Shown here piece after piece: positions 44,274 through 52,165 of a stretch of DNA of 64,000 bases; the first letter of the stretch is position 1; each line of letters starts with the position of its first letter. This stretch comes from Hahella chejuensis KCTC 2396. Lineage in GTDB: Bacteria > Pseudomonadota > Gammaproteobacteria > Pseudomonadales > Oleiphilaceae. The stretch lies in the NCBI RefSeq assembly GCF_000012985.1, contig NC_007645.1:4486581-4550580 (forward strand), given 5' to 3'. The notes under the pieces were generated by a model. That model searched no databases. It saw only the letters and a list, made by a program, of their open reading frames with translations, and was not told where the DNA came from. Both the position numbers and the translations under genes were made by a program.

Positions 44274-45239
44274 ATGAACCCGCGCTATGAGTATAAGGCT
44301 CCCGGCAATCGCAGCGTTTCCGAACCCGGCGGCGTGCAATTGAAAGACATCCGCAAACAGCTTCCTTTACGCGTGCTCAGTGAATCTGATTTCGAATTCT
44401 GGCGCGCCTGGGGATATGTCGTCATTCCCAACGCAATCGATGCAGTTCAGTTAAGAGCCACACAGACACTGCTCTGGGAGTTCACGGAAATGGACCCGTC
44501 GAACGCTTCGACCTGGAACAAACCCCAGTTGCGCAATCATGAAATGAAAGAGCTCAATAACAGCGGCATGGTGGAGTGCTATCACCATCAGACGCTATGG
44601 AATAACCGCCAGACGCAACGCGTCTATGACGCTTTTGTAGATATCTGGGACCGGGAAGACTTATGGGTCACCATTGATCGCGCCAACCTGAATACGCCCA
44701 ATCGCAACGGACGCCAGTTCACCGGGTTTATTCACTGGGACGCGGACACAACGCTGGAGCCCCCTCCTATTGGCGTGCAGGGAGTGCTGGCGTTGTCCGA
44801 TACGGACGAACACTGCGGCGGCTTTCAGTGCGTACCGCAACTTTTTCACGACTTTGAACGGTGGAAACAAAACCAGCCTGCTGACCGCGATCCCTGGGTT
44901 CCCGACCTGACAGGTTATGAGCCAGAGTTCATCCCCATGCGCGCGGGAGACCTGCTCATCTTCAACAACCTGTTGGCCCATGGCATTCGTCCCAACCAAT
45001 CTGACCGGGCGCGCATGGCGCAGTATATCTCTATGGCGCCGGCGAATGAGGCTGATGAAGCGATGCGAAAGTGGCGCATAGCCTCATGGCGAGAACGCAC
45101 GCCTCCTCAAGGGTTCGCATTTCCCGGCGATCCCAGAGAGTGGGAGAAAACGTGCTATCCGCAAGCCCGTCTTACAGCGCTTGGTGAGAAGCTGCTAGGC
45201 CTGGAATCCTGGCGCGGAAGTCGCGTCGAGCCGGCCTAA
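44274..45239 (+). CDS. Phytanoyl-CoA dioxygenase (PhyH) family protein
   Basis: A 321-residue Fe(II)/2-oxoglutarate oxygenase. The metal triad is His154 and Asp156 in GFIHWDAD and His236 in NNLLAHGIRPN; basic residues after it (NQSDRARMAQ) would bind 2-oxoglutarate. Members hydroxylate very diverse small molecules, so the substrate is open. GGAGACAAC precedes the ATG. The stop overlaps the convergent lipoprotein gene by two bases. Confidence 0.9.
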   Translation: MNPRYEYKAPGNRSVSEPGGVQLKDIRKQLPLRVLSESDFEFWRAWGYVVIPNAIDAVQLRATQTLLWEFTEMDPSNASTWNKPQLRNHEMKELNNSGMVECYHHQTLWNNRQTQRVYDAFVDIWDREDLWVTIDRANLNTPNRNGRQFTGFIHWDADTTLEPPPIGVQGVLALSDTDEHCGGFQCVPQLFHDFERWKQNQPADRDPWVPDLTGYEPEFIPMRAGDLLIFNNLLAHGIRPNQSDRARMAQYISMAPANEADEAMRKWRIASWRERTPPQGFAFPGDPREWEKTCYPQARLTALGEKLLGLESWRGSRVEPA

Positions 45240-45706
45240 TCCGCTTTGGCGAACTCCGGCGGCGGTTTGATCAACTCAAAATCGCTGTCGGTTTTGCCTT
45301 CTTCAATAAAGTAGTCATCGCTGTCCTGCGGGAAGTTATATTGAAAAGTATTTTCAGTAATGGATATTACCCTGAACGAGTTGGACTGGCCGTCGTCATG
45401 GGTCTCCACATACATACCGCCTTCATAGTCCCATGCGCCCTTCTCTAGCGCCAATGTATATTTTTTCGCAGACATATCCATGGACAAATATTCCTGCTCA
45501 AAACGACCGTCCGCTGTCCGCGTGATTTTCCAGTACTCCTCAAGGCCAGAGTAATTACCTTCGTCATCCGCGCTGCCGTCGCCCTGCCAAACGCCCACCA
45601 GCGCCGCTTTGGCCTTGGTGGCGTCTTGCTTCAACTCAACATCCGCATGACACGCATTCAGCGACAGAGCAGCCGCGAAACCAAAAATGCTATAGATCCG
45701 TTTCAT
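45236..45706 (-). CDS. Hypothetical lipoprotein, 156 residues
   Basis: Not recognised as a named family. The ATG at 45706 starts MKRIYSIFGFAAALSLNAC, a signal with lipobox LNAC. The mature part looks like a beta-barrel or lipocalin-like small domain: LVGVWQGDG near the start, YWKITRTADGRFEQEYL, and FRVISITENTFQYNF. A longer frame from 45790 adds a non-signal leader and is unlikely. Convergent with the dioxygenase gene. Confidence 0.7.
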   Translation of the reverse strand: MKRIYSIFGFAAALSLNACHADVELKQDATKAKAALVGVWQGDGSADDEGNYSGLEEYWKITRTADGRFEQEYLSMDMSAKKYTLALEKGAWDYEGGMYVETHDDGQSNSFRVISITENTFQYNFPQDSDDYFIEEGKTDSDFELIKPPPEFAKAD

Positions 45707-45930
45707 AAGGGAGAGCCAATCTCTTTGTGATGTGTTCTTATCATAACCAAGGCCGTGGCCACCATCCTGAGCGACCACACCTTTACTCACACCCTATTCT
45801 TAGATGGCGATTGGGGGAAAAGCAAATTAGACCAACTATTTGTCTCTCAGTAGCGGGTCTGTCATATTCAGGTGAAAGAGGATGTTCAAAACTCTGAAAA
45901 TTCATCAGCAATTATACACTTAGCGCTCCA

Positions 45931-46248
45931 TTATAATTTACTATCTTTTATAAGCAGCTCTTTAGCTTTCTCCAAAATAATATCCACTGCGTAAAACTCA
46001 TCAGGCAAATCAGCCAAAAAGTCCATGCTTATAGCTTTATCTGGATTACACTTTGCTATATCACGCAATAGCTCCACATTCTCTTGCCCTTTAATCCCAT
46101 ATAGATTCAGTATTTCCCAATATCTTGCCGACTCACTAGAATGCGGATCATAACCATTAATACTTACAAAATGACTTCTTTCGCTTTCACTCAAACTATC
46201 AATAAAAGCTACCACGGCCTCATCAAATTTTTTTGGCCAATATTTCAT
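45931..46248 (-). CDS. Small hypothetical protein next to the effector island
   Basis: A 105-residue acidic, helical-looking protein, not recognised: KKFDEAVVAFIDSLSESE near the start and DEFYAVDIILEKAKELLIK at the end. Its AT-rich composition matches the adjacent effector module and differs from the surrounding genome. Size, acidity and position beside a broken transposase suggest a leftover immunity gene, but this is inference. Confidence 0.5.
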   Translation of the reverse strand: MKYWPKKFDEAVVAFIDSLSESERSHFVSINGYDPHSSESARYWEILNLYGIKGQENVELLRDIAKCNPDKAISMDFLADLPDEFYAVDIILEKAKELLIKDSKL

Positions 46249-46326
46249 ACAGCCTCCTTATAAGTAGAAAAAATTTCTAATAAAATAGGCGACTTACGAC
46301 CACTCAATCTGATCATATTTTGCCCC

Positions 46327-46880
46327 GTGAAGTACGTCAATCATCTTAAGCCCGCTGAAATAAAGACTCTTACCGATGGATTTCGATACAGCCCGAGCTC
46401 CCGCTTCCGTATTCGCTGTCACGCCATACTGCTCAGCAATAAAGGGTATAAAATCGATAAAATTGCCGACATTATCGACTTCCACCGCAACACCATTTCG
46501 ATCTGGATTGAGCAGTGGGAAAGCATGGGAATATGCGGCCTCATTAGCGACGCCTCCCCGGGAAGGCCGCTCATTTACACGGAGCAGGAACAAGAAAGGG
46601 TTTGTAAGTGGATTGACGAGCAGCCCCAACAACTACGAGATGTCCAGATACGTCTGGAGAAAGAAACTGGAAAAAGCGCCAGTCTGGAGACCGTTAAACG
46701 GAACTTAAAAAAAATCAAAGTATAGCTTCAAGCGATTCCGCTTTTCGCTGCGCGCGCTTCGGGATGAAGACGCCTTCCGCCAGTTTCAGGGCTTTGTGAA
46801 AGATCTTCAATCCTGGGAGGATGCGGGCGAAATCGAGCTTTACTACTTTGATGAATCAGGGTTCAGTCAGCGTTCCTTAA
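46327..46880 (+). pseudogene. Truncated, frameshifted IS630-family transposase
   Basis: The first 132 codons encode the IS630 N-terminus: RIRCHAILLSNKGYKIDKIA (helix-turn-helix region) and HRNTISIWIEQW, with a C-terminal LETVKRNLKK. The frame ends at TAG 46725. The continuation, YSFKRFRFSLRALRDEDAF and then the catalytic ELYYFDESGFS, is one frame over. The switch falls in an A8 run at 46707-46714, and removing one A joins them. After DESGFSQRS the homology ends, so about the last 100 residues of transposase are lost. No inverted ends were recognised. Confidence 0.8.
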
Positions 46881-46886
46881 ACAGGA

Positions 46887-47636
46887 TTACCTATATTGAG
46901 CGTCCGTCGCGGTGAAACCAGCAATATCATTTGCTCCCAGACCTTCACGAATTTCAGTCATTAATCCGTTGGCAGCCTTTACTGCATCAATAGAGAATGC
47001 CCTGTCGTCTATGCCAGGAAATGAAAATCTGAGTAAATCCAGACCGGTAAACACTTTATCAAAAGAACCAGATCCAGAAATCTTATTGTACAGCCGAGCC
47101 GAAAGGTTCCTTCGGTAGGCTATATTTATGTCCAATACAGGTTCAACAGCTTTATCACCAACAATTACAAGTCCTTTTGGTGGAAGCTCGCGATAATCAT
47201 GGTCTTTTTTTAAGTAAATCAGAGCCCCACCTGAAGAGACTGGGCTGTAAGTTCGAGCCTTTTTAGGTAGTACGCGCACCACATCAGAAACGTTTCCATC
47301 ACCCACTAATAACTCAATAAACTCATCACTGCCCATTGTAACGAGCTTATCTAGTGGAAGGTCGACCGCCAAATTTACTATGCTCCCCCATACCTTATGA
47401 TCTTTACCTTCACAGATAACATCTTCAACAAATTCTTCCAAATGAACTGACTGTGTATGATCACAGATGCTTTTCAGATACATGCAAATATTAAGCTCTG
47501 AAACCTCTGATACAACCTGCCTCAAATCTTGTATCAGGTCATCAGGAATTTTTCTTAAATCCATAATGGAGTTTGGCTTACAATAAACTTCCTTACCTAA
47601 TTTTTCTTCTATCTTCAAAATCACGCTACTTTTCAT
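46887..47636 (-). CDS. Putative immunity protein of the effector module
   Basis: A 249-residue soluble protein without signal peptide or recognised domain: KIPDDLIQDLRQVVSEVSEL, then YLKKDHDYRELPPKGLVIVG and DINIAYRRNLSARLYNKI. It follows the putative effector gene by seven bases on the same strand, the usual place for the cognate immunity gene. It is AT-rich like the effector. An alternative is a second effector-module accessory protein. The assignment is from position only. Confidence 0.6.
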   Translation of the reverse strand: MKSSVILKIEEKLGKEVYCKPNSIMDLRKIPDDLIQDLRQVVSEVSELNICMYLKSICDHTQSVHLEEFVEDVICEGKDHKVWGSIVNLAVDLPLDKLVTMGSDEFIELLVGDGNVSDVVRVLPKKARTYSPVSSGGALIYLKKDHDYRELPPKGLVIVGDKAVEPVLDINIAYRRNLSARLYNKISGSGSFDKVFTGLDLLRFSFPGIDDRAFSIDAVKAANGLMTEIREGLGANDIAGFTATDAQYR

Positions 47637-47643
47637 TCTTTCC

Positions 47644-49395
47644 TCACTGAGGCTTTTTTGAGATTATCCTGAACTTAGAAGGCACATCTTCAACAACTTC
47701 GACACTGCCGTCTTTCATTTTTATATATACATCCTCTTTTTTAAATACCTCAAAGTCAAACTCAGAATACCCTAATCTTTCTCTCGCCCTACCAAATGAC
47801 ATTTTCTTGATGGCCTCCCTCATGGCTTCACCTTCATCCAGAAAACCTTCACTATTGTTTAGTTTAATTGCGATATATTCTCTCTTAAAATTATCACTAT
47901 TTTTACTCATCAAAGATCCGTTCATATTTGGAGGATCAACATCAACTCCCATAATACTCTTGTATTTATCAATACCAAGCTCTAAAAAGAAGTCCGTTAT
48001 AGATTCACTATCTTTCAGTCGAATAACCTTTTCATCGTCAGTAATATTTTCAATTACAAATTCAGGACCATGATCATACACTGCGATATTCCCAAGCACA
48101 TTTTTATCATCTATCTTAACTTCAATATCTCGCGGATCTCCCATTTCTTTTATTATAAGATCCTCCTTGGAGACCACCACTGATTCAAGTTCAGACGTAT
48201 CCTTCCCTTTTTTATGAAGCAACTCAAAATCTTTTGTGGTGACTTTATTTTGAGGTGGTTCGCCAAGCTTATTGCTCCCCCCTGATCCCGAACCATATAT
48301 CAAGTCAGAAGAGGGCTCAACTCCAGAGACTTCCGCAACCGTCTCCCCGTCCGTCACTTCACTAATAGATGGAGCCTCAACGCTAGCAGGTTTATTAAGC
48401 TTAGCTTCGACGGAGCCATTTGTACTCCCTTTCTTTTTGATAAAGCGGTACTTTTTCTTAAGCTGTTTGGCCAAATTACGGAGCAATTCACCAAGTTTGG
48501 CGAGTTTTGGCATCAAGCGCGCCTTGCTGACTGCCATCCCTGCCGCCCCCACACCACCAGTTGCGGAAGCTAACAAAGCGGCCAGTACAATCTCAAACGC
48601 GCCACCTCCAGCGAACTCCGCCAGCTCGGTAATATGCTGTGACGTGGCGAACTCTTTTGCAAAAGACGCCAAAATAGTCTGGGTTTCTTCATCTTCGTAT
48701 ATAAAGGAAGCTATTTCCTGAGCCTCTGCTATAAGCTCAGGAGTGACCATATTTGGATCAAAGCCTAATGCTTTAACTAAAGCGTCATGATTAGATTTAT
48801 CAAAATTCTTTATAAAGTCAGACTTCCAGTCATCAGTTTCTGTGTTATAAGACTCCCATGAGGTTTTAATTGCACGATTGAGCACCTCGGTGGGACTAGC
48901 AAGCTCAAGTACGTTGTCAAGGAACTCCAACATTCCAACGCCAGCGTCAAAAATCCCCTTCGCAACACGGTTCTCCAGATCCGTTTTCTTCTGGAGAATA
49001 TTCAGTTTCGAAAACTCTTCGTCCCTCTTGGCCGCCTCTTCTTTTTCTTCTTTAAGAATTTCCTCAAGCGCTGAAGCAATCTGACCTCTAGCTGCGGATA
49101 TAGCAGCTTCATCCGGCGCCTCGCCAAACTCGGCTTCAACCTCACTGGCAGGCAGATCTGAGAGCTTAGCTGCGCCATCGCTGCCTAATACGCCTGTATG
49201 TACAGAGCCATCTGTAACTACTGTCACTTTATAAGGCAGACCAGCAGCAGGCTGTGAGTTTTGCAGTTCGCATAACAAATCGAGAGTATGTTTATCCTCC
49301 AAGGCTTTTTGCAAAGGGCAGGCGCCCGCCAAGTCATCCACATTGCCCGACTGGCTCTCCGCCTTAGCATCTATTGCATCGCTCTTTCCACTCAT
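47644..49395 (-). CDS. Putative type VI secretion effector (DUF4123-associated)
   Basis: A 583-residue protein. Residues about 25-92 form a small beta domain (GLPYKVTVVTDGSVHTGVLG, ending EVEAEFGEA) like the strand-rich adaptors at the head of type VI cargo effectors. A Glu/Lys-rich helix follows at about 95-130. At 263-290 a Gly/Ala-rich hydrophobic stretch (FEIVLAALLASATGGVGAAG) is followed by a very basic KQLKKKYRFIKKKG. A Ser/Pro-rich linker leads to a C-terminal domain (about 385-583), presumably the toxin, which I do not recognise. It overlaps the DUF4123 adaptor gene by four bases. Confidence 0.7.
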   Translation of the reverse strand: MSGKSDAIDAKAESQSGNVDDLAGACPLQKALEDKHTLDLLCELQNSQPAAGLPYKVTVVTDGSVHTGVLGSDGAAKLSDLPASEVEAEFGEAPDEAAISAARGQIASALEEILKEEKEEAAKRDEEFSKLNILQKKTDLENRVAKGIFDAGVGMLEFLDNVLELASPTEVLNRAIKTSWESYNTETDDWKSDFIKNFDKSNHDALVKALGFDPNMVTPELIAEAQEIASFIYEDEETQTILASFAKEFATSQHITELAEFAGGGAFEIVLAALLASATGGVGAAGMAVSKARLMPKLAKLGELLRNLAKQLKKKYRFIKKKGSTNGSVEAKLNKPASVEAPSISEVTDGETVAEVSGVEPSSDLIYGSGSGGSNKLGEPPQNKVTTKDFELLHKKGKDTSELESVVVSKEDLIIKEMGDPRDIEVKIDDKNVLGNIAVYDHGPEFVIENITDDEKVIRLKDSESITDFFLELGIDKYKSIMGVDVDPPNMNGSLMSKNSDNFKREYIAIKLNNSEGFLDEGEAMREAIKKMSFGRARERLGYSEFDFEVFKKEDVYIKMKDGSVEVVEDVPSKFRIISKKPQ

Positions 49396-50366
49396 GAAGC
49401 CAAGTCCTCTATCTGCATATTGGCGTTGCGCCAGTAGTCGTAAAATGCTTTAAATCTATCGCTGATAGAGCCTAATGTTCGTTTTTCCAGAAAATCCCGT
49501 GTGATCCACTGGTTGCCAGGCTTATCCAGGAAATCCCACCCTAAAAAAACGCAGGTTTTTATGTAGTAATAGGCATCGCGACGCGCTTGCAAACCTAGAC
49601 GCTTAAACTGGATAAGGGCGTCGCCTATGCGGGCGCGTAGTTCAGTTTCTGAGTAGTGCTGTAATCTCTGTGGGTAGGCTTCGCGAAAGTCGATTACCAA
49701 GGTGCGAATAAAGGACTTGTAGACAGAACTACGCAACCTCTCTATCTGGTCCCGCCTGATTTTAAATGTGGACCCAGAGACATATTCCACATGCCGCCGC
49801 TGCAAATTGGTCAGCGTGGGGGTGGAACACGTGAGCTCTTCATCCTCGGCGACAAGCGCTCGGCTTGTTATTAGGTCAGCGTGATCTCGTTCAAACTTAA
49901 GCCAGAAGTTCGCGTCTTCGTCTTCCATCCAAAACTCGCCAATCTCGCCCATCAGCTTTTCGAGCTGACCCTCGTCGCATGTGGGAAGAAACTCGCGCAG
50001 AATGCGAGGGTCGTAATAGCGAAAGTACCAATTCTCATGATTGGGTCCACGCACTTTTGAAACTCGCCGAAAATGACGGACAACATCCTGCAAGGACTTA
50101 TTGGAAGCGAGATATATGCCCCACCCTTTTCCCCATCCTTGTTCAAATACCCATGAAGCGAAGCGGCTGGTTAAAGTGACGACATGAGGTGAGGCGGATA
50201 ACAACGTTTCACCGGCGTGAGGCCAAAACAGGCTGGAATGTTGGCAACCGCTACGTTTAATGGCTGGATAAAGTCGATTATCGATAGCGCAATCTAGAAT
50301 CGCGTAGTAGTAACAAAATTGTGGACTGCGCCACCTGAGTTGCTGCAAATAGGGTTTAGCCTTCAT
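49392..50366 (-). CDS. DUF4123 type VI effector adaptor
   Basis: A 324-residue protein from the ATG at 50366. The DUF4123 domain is at about 15-140: YYYAILDCAIDNRLYPAI, LFWPHAGETLLSASPHVVTL, WGIYLASNKSLQDVVRHFRR and FRYYDPRILREFLP. These proteins load effectors onto VgrG spikes. A TTG at 50450 would extend the frame by 28 residues. GGTGG precedes the ATG at seven bases. No VgrG, Hcp or PAAR gene is in the window, so the spike must be encoded elsewhere. Confidence 0.88.
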   Translation of the reverse strand: MKAKPYLQQLRWRSPQFCYYYAILDCAIDNRLYPAIKRSGCQHSSLFWPHAGETLLSASPHVVTLTSRFASWVFEQGWGKGWGIYLASNKSLQDVVRHFRRVSKVRGPNHENWYFRYYDPRILREFLPTCDEGQLEKLMGEIGEFWMEDEDANFWLKFERDHADLITSRALVAEDEELTCSTPTLTNLQRRHVEYVSGSTFKIRRDQIERLRSSVYKSFIRTLVIDFREAYPQRLQHYSETELRARIGDALIQFKRLGLQARRDAYYYIKTCVFLGWDFLDKPGNQWITRDFLEKRTLGSISDRFKAFYDYWRNANMQIEDLAS

Positions 50367-50647
50367 CAACGACCACCAAACGTCAAAATCAGACGCAACA
50401 TAGCGACAAAATGATAAAGCATGCCGAATACATCCCTTGTGATACTTCAATTCCGGGCCAATCTCGGAAATAGCGGCTCTGGGAAGAAAAGTGAGCGGTG
50501 TACAAAAAGATACAAACCGAAAAATTGTATTTTATTTAGCCATACAGACAATTCTCTGATTGGACTATGTCTAATGGGCCGGACACCTAACTATTACAAA
50601 CCTCCTCCAAGCATTGCGTCCTTGCAAAGCTCTATCAAAGCCTGATG

Positions 50648-51508
50648 TCACCCGCCATGATAAATAGACAGAGCCATGCGGCGCACATGGGCAGGGAATT
50701 CTGTGGCGTAGTTGCTCCAGTCCTTATATTGGTCCAGTTTCAGTTCTTGCGACCAGCGGGGAATATTGTCCATGACCGCTCCAGGGCCTTTGGTGGCGAT
50801 GGTTTTGTTAATCTGCGTAGAGACTAATTGATAGAGATCTTCCACGAAGGTTACGTTTTCCTGCAGAGCCTGCACGGAGGTGGAGGTTGAGTGCGCGTTT
50901 ACCGCAATTTGCGGTTTCAGGTCCCGCATCAGTCTGAGGGCTTTCAGCACGCCCAGATAGTTGTCGTTGTCCATCCATATGCCGGGAATGATGTAACGGT
51001 CCGCATACAAATCCGCGCTGTAAATAATAGCGTCTTCAGGCAAGTGAATGATGGTGGAGGCGAAACCATCCGCAGGCCCGACATGGATCAGCGTCACTTT
51101 GCGGCCGCCAAACTGGAAACTGTGCTGGTCATTGAACACCGCGTGCACCTTTTTCGGGGCGGAACCTCCGACATCCAGATCAAACACGGCTTTACAGGAG
51201 AGGTGACAGATCACTTCCGCGCCGGGAAACGCCTCCGTACCGCCGACATGGTCCAAATGCTCATGGGATAGGACGATGCGGGTCACTGGGCGTGGCGTAA
51301 GTTTAGCGATTTCGGCCTGCAGCGCTTTCGCTCTTTCAGGATTAGCGGGATCAGTGATTAACACGCCATCCTCGGAGAGCAGCACCAGGCTGGTGACGCC
51401 AGCCTCGGAAATAGCGTATACATCCTGCTTCAACTTAGCGACTTCAGCTGCCTCAACCTCACCGATCATCAGCGTCGCCGCCAAAAACCAAATAATAATA
51501 CTGTACAT
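50648..51508 (-). CDS. MBL-fold metal-dependent hydrolase, exported
   Basis: A 286-residue metallo-beta-lactamase-fold protein. A signal peptide (MYSIIIWFLAATLMIGEVEAA) is followed by the zinc motif LSHEHLDHVGG, then the distal His in TLIHVGPADGFAS and IIHLPEDAIIYSADL. GAGGAA lies six bases before the ATG at 51508, so the longer frame from 51553 is not used. A periplasmic quinoprotein-relay-like or generic hydrolase; the substrate is unknown. Confidence 0.87.
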   Translation of the reverse strand: MYSIIIWFLAATLMIGEVEAAEVAKLKQDVYAISEAGVTSLVLLSEDGVLITDPANPERAKALQAEIAKLTPRPVTRIVLSHEHLDHVGGTEAFPGAEVICHLSCKAVFDLDVGGSAPKKVHAVFNDQHSFQFGGRKVTLIHVGPADGFASTIIHLPEDAIIYSADLYADRYIIPGIWMDNDNYLGVLKALRLMRDLKPQIAVNAHSTSTSVQALQENVTFVEDLYQLVSTQINKTIATKGPGAVMDNIPRWSQELKLDQYKDWSNYATEFPAHVRRMALSIYHGG

Positions 51509-51722
51509 TTCAATTTCCTCATTTCTCGTGGTTTGAATGTTCGTGTACGGCAAAAAGTATTCGCCGAAAAAGAGATGGGAAGCCTAGGAATCAATTGGTT
51601 AATGGAAGGTTAACGCCAATTCGCATCGGCTGAATAGCGCCACTGGCGTTTAGCCTCGCATTCATTCAATTCCTGTGCTTTAATGCGCCCGTTTAAACCC
51701 ACGTCAATATGAGGAGACTGCC

Positions 51723-52004
51723 ATGGCACGGGCTAGCGCGCGTCACATCCTGGTAAACAGCGAAGATCAGTGCAACGATCTGAAAAAGCAGATCGAAGAC
51801 GGAGCGGATTTCGCCGCTCTGGCCAAAGAACATTCTCAGTGCCCCTCCGGCCGCAACGGCGGCGAACTGGGCGAATTCGGCCCAGGTCAGATGGTTAAAG
51901 AGTTCGACCAAGTGGTTTTCAGCGCGGAAGTCGGCACTGTTCAGGGTCCGGTTAAGACCCAGTTCGGCTACCACCTGTTGGAAGTCACCAAGCGCACTGA
52001 CTAA
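51723..52004 (+). CDS. ppiC: Parvulin-type peptidyl-prolyl isomerase
   Basis: A 93-residue cytoplasmic parvulin: ASARHILVNSEDQCNDLKKQ, FAALAKEHSQCPSG, GGELGEFGPGQMVKEFDQVV and TQFGYHLLEVTKR. This is the complete single-domain PpiC fold with no signal peptide. GAGGAGACTGCC leads into the ATG. Monocistronic with a hairpin after it. Confidence 0.95.
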   Translation: MARASARHILVNSEDQCNDLKKQIEDGADFAALAKEHSQCPSGRNGGELGEFGPGQMVKEFDQVVFSAEVGTVQGPVKTQFGYHLLEVTKRTD

Positions 52005-52012
52005 GAGCGCCG

Positions 52013-52047
52013 AGGGCGATGTTATTAACGTCGCCCTTCTCTCCTTC
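52013..52047 (+). terminator. Terminator-like hairpin after ppiC
   Basis: AGGGCGA (52013-52019) pairs with TCGCCCT (52031-52037), extendable inward through TGTTA/TAACG. A T/C-rich tail TCTCTCCTTCTC follows. It starts nine bases after the ppiC stop. Confidence 0.6.
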
Positions 52048-52165
52048 TCAACAGCCTTTATCTGCAATAAGTCCTTCTTTTTCCGCCCTCCCTCTTTAAA
52101 TTTTCCGACTTTCCCTCCATAAATAACTTCAACCTTTTATCCGACCACCCCACAACGGTCCGCCC

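Noticed and set aside
46294-46632. 112-codon leftward frame opposite the transposase remnant
   Set aside because: The rightward frame matches IS630 clearly; this is its mirror.
50597-50647. In-frame continuation after the TGA of the MBL-fold gene (HQALIELCKDAMLGGGL, then TAA)
   Set aside because: Considered as TGA readthrough or a premature stop. The main protein already has a normal length and end, and 17 extra codons can occur by chance.
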